From Nocardioides sp. T2.26MG-1 (lineage in GTDB: Bacteria > Actinomycetota > Actinomycetes > Propionibacteriales > Nocardioidaceae): a DNA stretch of 61,703 bases. A model generated the notes under the pieces. It worked only from the letters and a program-made list of their open reading frames with translations. It made no database searches and was not told the DNA's origin. Shown here piece after piece: positions 44,334 through 53,249 of this stretch. The stretch covers positions 69,678 to 131,380 of the forward strand of contig NZ_CATNLZ010000001.1 of the NCBI RefSeq assembly GCF_950101795.1, given 5' to 3'. A program made the translations under genes and the position numbers. Position 1 is the first letter of the stretch; every line of letters starts with the position of its first letter.

Positions 44334-46826
44334 CTACCGCTGGACCGCCACGCTCTGGCGCACCGTCCTGCCGCGCGTCGGGTCGACGCTGACCGCCACC
44401 CGGTCGAGCCCGGCCAGCTGCCGGCGCCCGGCGTCGGTGAGCCGCAGCGTGGCCGTGACCGCGCCGCCGGCGCGCAGGCCGACGGAGCCACGGGCCAGCA
44501 GCGCGCCCTTCGAGCGCACCGCGAGGGCCCCCTTGCCGGGCATCGACGACAGCACCCGCAGGCTGACCGTCGATCTTCCGACCACGGCCCGACCGGCGAA
44601 GCCGGCGGTCGAGGACCCGGGCACGACGGTCACGGTGGCGCTCGCTGCGTTGTTGGCCGCGTTGGCGTCGGTCGAGACGGACGAGACGGTCGCGGTGTTG
44701 ACCACGGACACCGGCTCGTCGGTGCCCATGTCGGTGCCCACGCGGTCGTGGAGGCAGACCAGGTCGAGGGTCGCGTCCTTCGCAGCGCCCGACTGGTTGA
44801 ACAACCGGAAGGCGCGCTCCTTGAGCCGGGGGTCGTTGCCCCAGGTGGTGACGCCCGGCGGCAGGTCGAAGGTCGCCACGACTCCCTTGGCGTCGTCGGG
44901 GCAGGTCACCTTGAACTCGGTGCCTTGGGCTTCCGTCACGCCCGGCACGCTGACGGTCCTCGCCACGTGCGTGAACCGCAGCTGATGGGTGTGGCCCCCC
45001 ACCGCACTGGTGGTCGTCGACAAGCACAGCGCGCTCGCAGTGACAGTGGCCAGCGACGGCGTCTCGAACGTCAAGGTCCAGGTCCGCGCGGCGTAGCTCG
45101 TCTCCGAGCCGACCACGCGGGCACCCGCCGACGAGAGGTCGTAGCCCGGGGCGATCGGCACCGAGCCGGGACGGCAGGTCAGGGTCACCTCGGTGCGGCC
45201 GACGGCCAGGGGCTGGGTCAGCGCGACAGGCGCGGCGTCGACCGACAGGTGGTGACGGTGCCCGTCGTCCCCACCCTCGGTGTCGCCGGGCAGGCAGACG
45301 ATGAACGCCTTCGCCTGCACCCGGCCGGTCGCGTCGTTGCGGATGACGCCCTTCCAGGTGTCGGTCGCTGTGCTCCGCGAGCTGAGGACCTTCACGTCGG
45401 AGAAGACACCGGTGCCCTGGTCGACGTGGTCGACCCGGAAGCTGCCGTCACTGAGGATGTCGCCGGGGTCGCAGCTCAGCGAGACGCTCCGCTGCTGCCC
45501 CGGCTCCAGGTCCACCTGCATCTCGGGGTGGTACGGCGTCATCCAGTGGTCGCCGCCGGGGTGGACGACCGGGCCGGCGCCGGCGATCGGGTTCGCGGTC
45601 ACCGTGACCGTCACCGTGGCGGACGCGCCCGGGGCGAGGCTGCCGACGGCGCAGGTCACGACGCCGGCCGACTGCGTGCACGGCGAGGTGGCGGACACGA
45701 AGGTGACTCCGCCCGGGAGAGCGTCCCGGATCTCGACGCCGGTCGCGGTCGCGTCGCCGACGTTCGTCGCGGTCAGCGTGTAGCTGAACGTGCTGCCGCC
45801 GTGGGGCGTCGCCGTCGACGCCGACTTGGCGATGGTCACGTCGGACGTCCCCGGGGTGCTCGGAGGCGTCGGGACGCACGCCTGGCTGGGGAACAGGTTG
45901 AGGTGCGTCTCGAACCCCGAGGAGAAGCTCTTCGCGATCACCTGGCCGATCGTGTGGCCGGCGGAGGTCACACTCACGGCGGCGCGAGGGGCGAAGAGGT
46001 GACCGACCCAGGCCGAGCCGTAGTCCAGCGTCAGCGAGGTCGCATCCGGGAAGTTCCACACGATGCCGTTGGAGACACCCTTGACGTTGCCGTCGTTGAC
46101 CTGGTTCCAGCTCGCACCGCTGCGGATCCACGCCTGGCCGGCGATCGCCACGGTCGACCCGGGGACGTTGACGATCGTGGTCGCGCTGCTCGGTACGTCG
46201 TACCCGACGTGCTTGCCGGCCGCCAGGTCGGCGGCCTGGGCACCGGTCAGGTTGAAGACGTTGAGCGTGGGGCTGGTGCCGGCGAGGACCAGCGCGGCGT
46301 TGCCGCCGGTGACGCCGGCGGTGACGGTGCCCGTCGCGGCAGCGGCGCCCCACTGGTCGGAGAGGGCGCGCAGCTGGGTGAACGCGGCGCCGAAGTCGAC
46401 GGGGTTGGTGGCCAGGTAGTGGCCGCCGCCGTTGAAGTTCACGCCGGTCTGCGGGCTGAGGTAGGCGCTGCCGTACTGGAGGTTGTACGTGCCGTGGCTG
46501 CCGGCCACGACGAGCGCGGCCGCCCCGGTCGGGAACCCGACGGCGTCCTTGTTGACGGTCATGCCACCAGCGCTGTGGTTGCCGCCGTAGGCGATGGCCC
46601 CCTCGGACTCGGCGCCGCGGCTGCCGTTGCCCTCGACGAACTCGGTCCAGCCGGTCGCCGGGCCGAACGCGTTGGACACCGGTGTGCAGGTCGCCGGCGT
46701 GGTGGCGTCGGCACGCTCCACCGTGAGCGTCTGCAGCCCGGCGAAGGTGAGCGCTCCGGCGGCGACGGCCGCGACGAGCGGCAGATGGACGGCGCGACGG
46801 GCGCGCGAGGACACAGACGTGCTCAT
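44334..46826 (-). CDS. secreted choice-of-anchor-A adhesin-like protein with split DUF11 domain
   Basis: 830 residues with a signal peptide (HLPLVAAVAAGALTFAG). Residues ~48-315: choice-of-anchor A domain (EGAIAYGGNHSAGGMTV, GSAWVGHLFAPRAAVSV). Residues ~328-410: start of a DUF11 repeat (SDVTIAKSAS...SATVTVTVTA), whose last strand resumes at ~707 (VVNTATVSSVSTDANAANN). Between lie three ~80-residue Cys-pair modules (C452/C511, C551/C601, C642/C691), two with GHRHHL/GHTHQL. The final ~80 residues form a beta domain. Surface adhesion or scaffold is inferred. Confidence 0.75.
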   Translation of the reverse strand: MSTSVSSRARRAVHLPLVAAVAAGALTFAGLQTLTVERADATTPATCTPVSNAFGPATGWTEFVEGNGSRGAESEGAIAYGGNHSAGGMTVNKDAVGFPTGAAALVVAGSHGTYNLQYGSAYLSPQTGVNFNGGGHYLATNPVDFGAAFTQLRALSDQWGAAAATGTVTAGVTGGNAALVLAGTSPTLNVFNLTGAQAADLAAGKHVGYDVPSSATTIVNVPGSTVAIAGQAWIRSGASWNQVNDGNVKGVSNGIVWNFPDATSLTLDYGSAWVGHLFAPRAAVSVTSAGHTIGQVIAKSFSSGFETHLNLFPSQACVPTPPSTPGTSDVTIAKSASTATPHGGSTFSYTLTATNVGDATATGVEIRDALPGGVTFVSATSPCTQSAGVVTCAVGSLAPGASATVTVTVTANPIAGAGPVVHPGGDHWMTPYHPEMQVDLEPGQQRSVSLSCDPGDILSDGSFRVDHVDQGTGVFSDVKVLSSRSTATDTWKGVIRNDATGRVQAKAFIVCLPGDTEGGDDGHRHHLSVDAAPVALTQPLAVGRTEVTLTCRPGSVPIAPGYDLSSAGARVVGSETSYAARTWTLTFETPSLATVTASALCLSTTTSAVGGHTHQLRFTHVARTVSVPGVTEAQGTEFKVTCPDDAKGVVATFDLPPGVTTWGNDPRLKERAFRLFNQSGAAKDATLDLVCLHDRVGTDMGTDEPVSVVNTATVSSVSTDANAANNAASATVTVVPGSSTAGFAGRAVVGRSTVSLRVLSSMPGKGALAVRSKGALLARGSVGLRAGGAVTATLRLTDAGRRQLAGLDRVAVSVDPTRGRTVRQSVAVQR

Positions 46827-46935
46827 GAAACCAACCCCCCAGTAGGCATGCAGCCTCGACGGTGCCAGAGACGGAGCCCGCCCGCGGCCGAATGCGGCGA
46901 ACCTCGCCGGGGCGGACTGGACCGGGCGGCCGGGC

Positions 46936-48171
46936 TCAGCTCTGCCGCTGCAGCCGCCGCACGTCTCCGGACGAGAGCGAGATCAGCGCCGACCCGCTCA
47001 TCACGCACCCGACGACGACGAGCCAGTGGTCGAACCCCACGGCCTCGGCGATGGGGCCGGTGGCCGCCAGCCCGATGGGGCGGGCGATGAACGAGCCCAC
47101 GAGGTCGAAGGAGTAGACGCGGGCGAGCTTGTCCTCGGCGATGTTCTCCTGGATCGACACCTGCCAGAACACGTCGAAGATCTGCAGCCCGACCCCGTGG
47201 AGGAAGGCGCCGACGAGGATCGGCCAGAGGTGGTCGGACAGCGCCATCGCGAGCGGGAACGTCCCGGTGAGCGAGAGCAGGACCGTGCCGATGAACAGCG
47301 CGCGCCGGGGCTTCCACCGCAGGCAGATGAGCCCGCCGACGACGAAGCCGGCCATCAGCACCCCGAGGGCGAGACCCCAGCTCGACCGCCCGAACTCGTC
47401 GCCCATCACGATCGGCCCGACGACGGACTGCGCGCCGCCGTAGAACAGGTGGTAGAGCAGGGCCTGCCCGATCAGCAGCCACAGCCAGGTGTGCCGGAGC
47501 ACCTCCCTCAGGCCTTCGGCCATGTCGCCGAACATCGAGGCCCTGGCGCCCTCGGGACGGGTGTGCGGGACGTCGAGGCGTCCGAAGCAGAAGGCGGCGA
47601 CCGCGAACGTCGCAGCATCCACGCCGATCGCCCAGCCGGGCCCCACGCCGGCGACCAGCACGCCACCGACGGCGTACCCGACCACGGCCGCGCTCGTCTG
47701 CAGCAGGCCGCGCAGCGCGACCGCGGAGCCGAGCAGGTCGGGCGGCACGGTCATCCGGGTCATCGCCGAGGACGAGGGCCCGCTCAGCGCGCCGAGGCAA
47801 CCGTTGACCACGCCGAGCAGCGCCAGGAGCGGCACCGTCGCCCATCCCCCGATGATCAGCACGGCCACCGCGGCCTGGCTCAGTGCGCAGACGGCGTTGG
47901 AGCCCTCCATCAGGACCTGGCGGGCGACCCGGTCGCCGAGCACGCCGCCGAACAGGACGGTCACCACGTCGGCGAGGGCGTACGCCGCGACCACCAGCCC
48001 AAGGTCCGAGGCCGAGCCCCCCAGGTCGAGCACCGCGAAGGCAAGGGCGACCGGGGCGATCGCGTTGCCGAGCGAGCTGGTCGCGCTGCCCGTCACCAGC
48101 AGGCGGAAGTTGCGGTGCCGAAGCGGGCGCGGCCGCTCCGCGCGGGCCGTCTCGTCGTCGAGCGAGGTCAC
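46936..48171 (-). CDS. MFS transporter
   Basis: 411 residues from the GTG at 48171, chosen because TTAAAT lies 6 nt upstream; a GTG two codons earlier abuts that hexamer. Twelve membrane segments of the MFS exporter type: FRLLVTGSATSSLGNAIAPVALAF, GGVLGDRVARQVLM (motif A), and GPSSSAMTRMTVPPDLLGSAVALRG. Divergent from a MarR gene across two palindromes, so probably a drug exporter under its control. Confidence 0.85.
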   Translation of the reverse strand: MTSLDDETARAERPRPLRHRNFRLLVTGSATSSLGNAIAPVALAFAVLDLGGSASDLGLVVAAYALADVVTVLFGGVLGDRVARQVLMEGSNAVCALSQAAVAVLIIGGWATVPLLALLGVVNGCLGALSGPSSSAMTRMTVPPDLLGSAVALRGLLQTSAAVVGYAVGGVLVAGVGPGWAIGVDAATFAVAAFCFGRLDVPHTRPEGARASMFGDMAEGLREVLRHTWLWLLIGQALLYHLFYGGAQSVVGPIVMGDEFGRSSWGLALGVLMAGFVVGGLICLRWKPRRALFIGTVLLSLTGTFPLAMALSDHLWPILVGAFLHGVGLQIFDVFWQVSIQENIAEDKLARVYSFDLVGSFIARPIGLAATGPIAEAVGFDHWLVVVGCVMSGSALISLSSGDVRRLQRQS

Positions 48172-48177
48172 TCCCAC

Positions 48178-48224
48178 ATTTAATTCGCCAGCGAACTATT
48201 CGTCAACGAAGTTTTCCCTAGGAT
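48178..48224. promoter_or_regulatory. MFS/MarR divergent promoters with two palindromic operators
   Basis: Two 12-bp palindromes, TTCGCCAGCGAA (48184-48195) and TTCGTCAACGAA (48199-48210), lie 15 bp apart. They cover the -35 region of both genes. TAGGAT (48219-48224) is 6 nt before the marR ATG; minus-strand TTAAAT (48178-48183) is 6 nt before the MFS GTG. Binding by the MarR protein is inferred. Confidence 0.65.
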
Positions 48225-48230
48225 GGGCTC

Positions 48231-48752
48231 ATGGAGAGCGCCGACGAGCGGGAGGACTGGGCGGACCGGCACGTGGCACGCTGGCGCGACCACTGGATCG
48301 ACGTCGACTTCGAGGACGACGTCGAGGCGATCGTGGTGCGGATCAGCCGGCTGGTCCAGCACTTCCGCGGCGCCACCCAGAAGGCGCTGGCGGAGGTCGG
48401 GCTCCAGGACTTCGAGTACAAGACCCTGCACCACCTGATGATCCGGGACACGCCCGGGCACGCGAGCCCGTCGGCGCTCGCCGCCGATCTCGGCATCAGC
48501 GGGGCCGGCATGACCGGCCGCCTGGACGCACTGGAGAAGGCCGGCTGGATCCAGCGCCGCGCCCACGCCGACGATCGCCGGCGCGTCGAGATCGAGGTCA
48601 CCCGCAGCGGCGCGCGGATCTGGCGACAGGCGATGGACCTGCGCGGCCGCGCGGAACACGACGTCGTCCACGCACTGACGTCTGCCGAGCGGGCGACCCT
48701 CGCCGGGCTGCTGAAGAAGATGACCCTCACCGTCGAGGCCGAGGACGACTGA
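48231..48752 (+). CDS. MarR-family regulator
   Basis: 173 residues. The winged-helix core: LIRDTPGHASPSALAADLGISGAGMTGRLDALEKAGWIQRRAHADDRRRVEIEVT (DxR-R wing). An N-terminal DEREDWADRHVARWRDHW extension is common in this group. Leaderless start after TAGGAT. Probably represses the MFS gene and itself. Confidence 0.88.
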   Translation: MESADEREDWADRHVARWRDHWIDVDFEDDVEAIVVRISRLVQHFRGATQKALAEVGLQDFEYKTLHHLMIRDTPGHASPSALAADLGISGAGMTGRLDALEKAGWIQRRAHADDRRRVEIEVTRSGARIWRQAMDLRGRAEHDVVHALTSAERATLAGLLKKMTLTVEAEDD

Positions 48753-48815
48753 GCGCGCCCCACGTTTCTTCGGACCACCCCAGCGGCGTCTCAGCAACGT
48801 CACAGGCTGCCCTCG

Positions 48816-48821
48816 CATGGT
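48816..48821 (+). promoter_or_regulatory. -10-like element for the HtrA-like gene
   Basis: CATGGT, then 6 nt, then ATG; no ribosome site. Confidence 0.35.
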
Positions 48822-48827
48822 TGAGGC

Positions 48828-50102
48828 ATGAACGACCAGCCCACCAGTCCGCCACCGGGGCCGCAGAACCCGTACTTCTCCTCCCCGTCTCCGGAGGGCC
48901 AGCCCCCGCAGGGACCGCCTCCGGGGGGACCGCCGGCCGCGGCGATGGCGCAGCCGGCTCAGCCGCCGGTCCAGCGTCGGCCACGCCGGACCGGCTTCGC
49001 CGCCGCGGTCGTCGCGACCGCGCTGGTGGCGGGTGGCGCTGCGGGTGTCGGCGGCGCAGCCGCCTGGAGCGCGCTCGATGACGAGGGATCCTCGAGCGCG
49101 GGCAGCCCCGGCACCCGCACGACGTCGCAGGTCGTGGACACCCCCGACTCCGAGGCGCCGGCCGGCTCGGTCGAGCAGGTCGCGGCCAAGGTGCTCCCCT
49201 CGGTGGTCAAGATCGACGTCTCCGGCGCCCAGGGCGCCGGCTCCGGCTCGGGCATCATCCTCAGCTCCGACGGGGAGATCCTCACGAACAACCACGTGGT
49301 CGAGGTCGCCGGCAACGGCGGCTCGATCAGTGTCTCGTTCAACGACGGCTCGACGGCGAAGGCCGAGGTCCTCGGCACCGATCCGCTGACCGACACCGCC
49401 GTGATCAAGGCCCAGGACGTGTCCGGGCTGACGCCGGCGACCATCGGCAAGTCCGGCGACCTCAAGGTCGGCGAGAGCGTGGTCGCGATCGGCTCGCCGT
49501 TCGGCCTCGACTCGACCGTGACCAGCGGCATCGTCAGCGCCCTGGACCGGCCCGTGGACGTCGGCTCCGACGGCCAGGGCAACAGCACGACGTACCCGGC
49601 CATCCAGACCGACGCGGCGATCAACCCCGGCAACAGCGGCGGCGCCCTCGCCGACCTCGACGGCAACGTCGTCGGCATCAACTCCTCGATCCGCACCGCC
49701 AGCAACTCGCAGGGGGAGGCCGGCTCGATCGGCCTCGGGTTCGCGATCCCCATGGACGAGGTCATGCCGATCGTCGAGCAGATGCGCAACGGCGAGACCC
49801 CGACCCACGCCCGGCTCGGCATCTCGGTCTCCCCGGTCGCCGCGCAGCCCGGCGCCGTGGTCAGCCAGGGCGCGGAGATCCAGGAGGTCACCAACGGCTC
49901 GACCGCCGACAACGCCGGCCTGGCCAAGGGCGACGTCATCACCAAGGTCGACGACCACCTGATCACCGACGCCGACTCACTGGTGGCCACGATCCGGTCC
50001 TACCGGCCCGGCGACAAGGTCACCGTCACCTACGAGCACGACGGGGACACCAAGACCGTCACCCTCGAGCTGGACTCGGACGCGAACGCCTCCAACTCCT
50101 GA
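48828..50102 (+). CDS. membrane-anchored trypsin-like protease with PDZ domain (HtrA/DegP-like)
   Basis: 424 residues. Pro-rich cytoplasmic N-terminus (~1-50), one membrane helix (~56-80), S1C protease domain with the triad His156 (TNNHVVEV), Asp189 (PLTDTAVIKA), Ser270 (NPGNSGGAL), and a PDZ domain (~325-420, ARLGISVSPV...GLAKGDVITKVDDH). Extracytoplasmic protein quality control. Typical actinobacterial HtrA/PepD arrangement. Confidence 0.92.
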   Translation: MNDQPTSPPPGPQNPYFSSPSPEGQPPQGPPPGGPPAAAMAQPAQPPVQRRPRRTGFAAAVVATALVAGGAAGVGGAAAWSALDDEGSSSAGSPGTRTTSQVVDTPDSEAPAGSVEQVAAKVLPSVVKIDVSGAQGAGSGSGIILSSDGEILTNNHVVEVAGNGGSISVSFNDGSTAKAEVLGTDPLTDTAVIKAQDVSGLTPATIGKSGDLKVGESVVAIGSPFGLDSTVTSGIVSALDRPVDVGSDGQGNSTTYPAIQTDAAINPGNSGGALADLDGNVVGINSSIRTASNSQGEAGSIGLGFAIPMDEVMPIVEQMRNGETPTHARLGISVSPVAAQPGAVVSQGAEIQEVTNGSTADNAGLAKGDVITKVDDHLITDADSLVATIRSYRPGDKVTVTYEHDGDTKTVTLELDSDANASNS

Positions 50103-50157
50103 TCCCGCCCCTGATCCAGCTCCGCCACAGACCCCTCTCGCCTCCGAGATGGGATCG

Positions 50158-50204
50158 GAGGCCCCACCGGCCAGCAGGTCCGTCTCCCGTCAGCCGGTGG
50201 GGCC
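50158..50204. terminator. bidirectional hairpin between the HtrA-like and GNAT genes
   Basis: A 12-bp stem, GGCCCCACCGGC (50160-50171) / GCCGGTGGGGCC (50193-50204), with a 21-nt loop that includes the GNAT stop codon. Confidence 0.65.
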
Positions 50205-51251
50205 CTCGTCTGCGTTCGGCATCAGCCGGTGCTGGAACTCCCCCAGCCGTCCGATCGGCGTGAAGCCAAGCCGGTCGTTGACCGCGACCATGTGCGCGTT
50301 GACCTCGGCGTTGTACGTCGTGAGCAGCTCGATGTCGGGCCGCTCGGCCTGCAGCAGCCGGAGGTTGGCGACCTTCACCGCCAGGCCCAGCCGGTGCCCG
50401 CGGGCGTCGGGTCGCACCAGCGTCCCCCACTGGTAGGCCCTCCCGGGCTCGTGGATCGTCGTCGCGACGTCGGTGTAGGCGACCACCTCGCCCAACGGGT
50501 CGAGGGCCACGGTGTTGTACTTCGTTCGGCCCTGCCGGGCCTGGTTGGCCTCCGCCTCGCGCAGCACGGCCACGTCGGCCGTCTCCTCCTCACGGTGCAT
50601 CTCTCCCGCGGGCGCCTCGGTCCCGAGGGTCGCGGTCAGGCGCACCCAGCCCTCGGCCAGCTCGTCGGGCACCGGGCCGGCCCACGAGCGCAGGACGTAG
50701 CCGTCGTGGTGCAGCGCCGTCTCGGCCGCGAGCTCGTCGAGCAGGCCGGCGGCCACCGGCAGCCGGAGCACCCGCTTCACGTCGCCGAGCGCCAGCGTGA
50801 ACCCCCGGGCAGCAGCGAACGACGGGCCCGGCTCACCGGTGCCGTCCGGCCCGGCGTCGTACGGCCAGAACGACTCGGCCTGCAGCACCGTGCGGCCGTG
50901 CTCGCGGGCCACCCTCTCGAGGTGGGCGAGCATCGCGGACCCGTGGCCGCGGCGCCGCGCGCCCGGCACGACGTGGACCATGATCTCGGCGGTGTCGGTG
51001 TTGTCGAGCAGCGGCAGCCGTACGAATCCGGAGCCGACCACGCGGTCGCCGACCAGGCCGGCGTAGCCGAGCAGCCGGTGCCGGGTGCCCTGGTCCTGCA
51101 TCATCGCCCGCACCTCCTCGACCTGCCACGGCGACGTGACGCCTTCGGGAGCGGCCAGCTCCGCGTCGAGGTAGGCCTGGTGCCACGCGTCGAACAGCTC
51201 GCGGTCGAACGGGTCGACCTCGACGATCGTGTGCTCCACCGGGTCGCTCAT
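50190..51251 (-). CDS. tandem GNAT-domain acetyltransferase
   Basis: 353 residues, two GNAT domains. N-terminal with VVPGARRRGHGSAMLAHLERVAREHG; C-terminal with VRPDARGHRLGLAVKVANLRLLQ and NAEVNAHMVAVNDRLGFTPIG. This double-GNAT arrangement is seen in mycothiol synthase-like proteins, but the substrate is not known. The ATG at 51251 overlaps the ABC-F stop. Confidence 0.85.
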   Translation of the reverse strand: MSDPVEHTIVEVDPFDRELFDAWHQAYLDAELAAPEGVTSPWQVEEVRAMMQDQGTRHRLLGYAGLVGDRVVGSGFVRLPLLDNTDTAEIMVHVVPGARRRGHGSAMLAHLERVAREHGRTVLQAESFWPYDAGPDGTGEPGPSFAAARGFTLALGDVKRVLRLPVAAGLLDELAAETALHHDGYVLRSWAGPVPDELAEGWVRLTATLGTEAPAGEMHREEETADVAVLREAEANQARQGRTKYNTVALDPLGEVVAYTDVATTIHEPGRAYQWGTLVRPDARGHRLGLAVKVANLRLLQAERPDIELLTTYNAEVNAHMVAVNDRLGFTPIGRLGEFQHRLMPNADEGPTG

Positions 51252-52945
51252 CGGGCCCGCTGCACCCGGCCCTCGTCCCACACCGGGCCGTCGGACTCGT
51301 AGACCTCGCCGTCCGAGCCGTACACCAGGAACCGGTCGAAGCCGCGGGCGAACCAGCGGTCGTGGGTGACCGCCAGCACCGTTCCCTCGAACGCCTCGAG
51401 CCCCTCCTCGAGCGCCTCGGCCGACTGCACGTCGAGGTTGTCGGTCGGCTCGTCGAGCAGCAGCAGGGACGCTCCGGACAGCTCCAGCAGGAGGATCTGG
51501 AACCGGGCCTGCTGGCCGCCGCTCAGCGACTCGAACCGCTGCTCCCCGGCGTGCGCGAGCTCGTAGCGGTCGAGCACCCGGCTGGCCTGCTCGCGGCCCA
51601 TGCCGTCGCGGCGCTCGTCGCCGCGGTGCAGGATCTCCAGCAGCGTGCGGCCGACCAGCTCGGGGTGCTCGTGGGTCTGGACGAACCATCCGGGACGCAC
51701 CCGCGCCCCGAGCTTGGCCAGGCCCCGGTGCTGGACCGGCTTGATCACTCCCTGGGAGAGAGCGTCGCCGACCGGCTCGTGCTCCTTGTCCGGACGGGTG
51801 CCGCCCGCGGCCAGGAGCCGGAGGAAGTGGGACTTGCCCGACCCGTTCGAGCCGAGCACGGCCACGCGCTCGCCGTACCAGACCTCGAGGTCGAAGGGCT
51901 TCATCAGCCCGGTGAGCTCGAGCTGCTCGCACACCACGGCGCGCTTGCCGGTGCGGCCGCCCTTGAGCCGCATCGTGACCTGCTGCTCGCGTGGCTGCTC
52001 GGTCGGTGGGCCGGCCTCCTCGAACTTGCGCAGCCGGGTCTGGGCCGCGCGGTACTGCGAGGCCATGCCGTCGTTGTACTCGGACTTGATCTTGTAGTGC
52101 AGCACCAGCTGCTTGAGGTTCGCGTGCTCCTCGTCCCAGCGCCGGCGCAGCTCCTCGAAGCGCGCGAACCGGTCGGCGCGCGCCTGGTGGTAGGAGCCGA
52201 AGCCGCCCGGGTGGGTCCACACGGTGTTCCCCGCCGCGCCGAGCTCGACGGTGACCACGCGGGTGGCGGTGTTGTTGAGCAGCTCACGGTCGTGGCTGAT
52301 CATCAGCACGGTCTTGGCGGACTCGCGGATCCGCTCCTCGAGCCAGATCTTGCCGGGCACGTCGAGGAAGTTGTCGGGCTCGTCGAGCAGCAGCACCTCG
52401 TCAGGCCCTCGCAGCAGGTACTCCAGCACCAGCCGCTTCTGCTCTCCGCCCGACAGCGTGCCGAGCTCGCGGTACTTCACGCGGTCGAACGGCATCCCGA
52501 GGGCGGCGGTGGCGCACACGTCCCACGTGACCTCGAGGTCGTAGCCACCGGCGTCGGCGTACTCCGAGAGCGCGTGGGCGTAGGCCATCTGCGACCTCTC
52601 GTCGTCGGTGTCCATCAGCGCCCGCTCGCAGGCGTCGACGTCGTACGCCGCGGCGCGGACCCGGGCCGGCGCCACGCTGAGCAGCAGGTCGGCGACGGTG
52701 GGCGCCTCGCCGAGCCCGGCCCCCACCATCTGCCGCATCACCCCCAGTCCGCCCGACCGGGTCACGACGCCCGCGTGGGGGACCAGGTCACCGGTGATGA
52801 TCCGCAGCAACGTGGTCTTGCCGGCACCGTTCGCGCCGACCAGCGCGACCTTGGCGCCCTCGCCGACCCGGAACGACACGTCGTCCAGCAGCACTCTCCC
52901 GTCGGGGAGCTCGTACCGCACCCCGGCCACGTCCACGTGTCCCAC
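51248..52945 (-). CDS. ABC-F family ATPase
   Basis: 565 residues from a GTG. Two ATPase halves without membrane segments: GANGAGKTTLLR, LSGGEQKRLVLEYLL, LLLDEPDNFLDV; and GSNGSGKSHFLR, LSGGQQARFQILLL, LLLDEPTDNLDV. The linker between the halves is the ABC-F arm. The family acts on ribosomes in translation rescue or antibiotic protection. Coupled to the tandem GNAT gene. Confidence 0.9.
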   Translation of the reverse strand: MGHVDVAGVRYELPDGRVLLDDVSFRVGEGAKVALVGANGAGKTTLLRIITGDLVPHAGVVTRSGGLGVMRQMVGAGLGEAPTVADLLLSVAPARVRAAAYDVDACERALMDTDDERSQMAYAHALSEYADAGGYDLEVTWDVCATAALGMPFDRVKYRELGTLSGGEQKRLVLEYLLRGPDEVLLLDEPDNFLDVPGKIWLEERIRESAKTVLMISHDRELLNNTATRVVTVELGAAGNTVWTHPGGFGSYHQARADRFARFEELRRRWDEEHANLKQLVLHYKIKSEYNDGMASQYRAAQTRLRKFEEAGPPTEQPREQQVTMRLKGGRTGKRAVVCEQLELTGLMKPFDLEVWYGERVAVLGSNGSGKSHFLRLLAAGGTRPDKEHEPVGDALSQGVIKPVQHRGLAKLGARVRPGWFVQTHEHPELVGRTLLEILHRGDERRDGMGREQASRVLDRYELAHAGEQRFESLSGGQQARFQILLLELSGASLLLLDEPTDNLDVQSAEALEEGLEAFEGTVLAVTHDRWFARGFDRFLVYGSDGEVYESDGPVWDEGRVQRAR

Positions 52946-53066
52946 GTCGGAGCATTGTCCGGCATGCGGCGGTGACCGGCACCCGGTTTAGGTGGCGTCC
53001 AGTTGAACGAGACGACGACCACCGGCCCAGAGACGACAGCGCACGGCTCCCAGAATCGGCTCATGA

Positions 53067-53249
53067 CGCGGTGGCGGCTCGAGCTACCCGCTTGCGATGT
53101 CGACCGCACTGGTCTACACCGCCGAGCACTACGTCATCGACATCGTCGCGGGCGCGCTGCTGGCCGCCGTCGTCCTCGTCGGCTGCCAGCGCTGGGAGGA
53201 CGGCCCGGACCGGGCCGTCACTCCGCGGTCGACCGCGCCCAGAGGTTGA
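53067..53249 (+). pseudogene. C-terminal remnant of a PAP2-type phosphatase
   Basis: An open frame of ~60 codons after a stop at 53064 encodes SSYPLAMSTALVYTAEHYVIDIVAG, here given in part: ALVYTAEHYVIDIVAGALL is the third PAP2 motif (catalytic His, then D). The upstream motifs I and II are missing. Positions 53218-53249 overlap the 3' end of the aldo-keto reductase gene on the other strand. Probably a decayed gene remnant. Confidence 0.65.
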
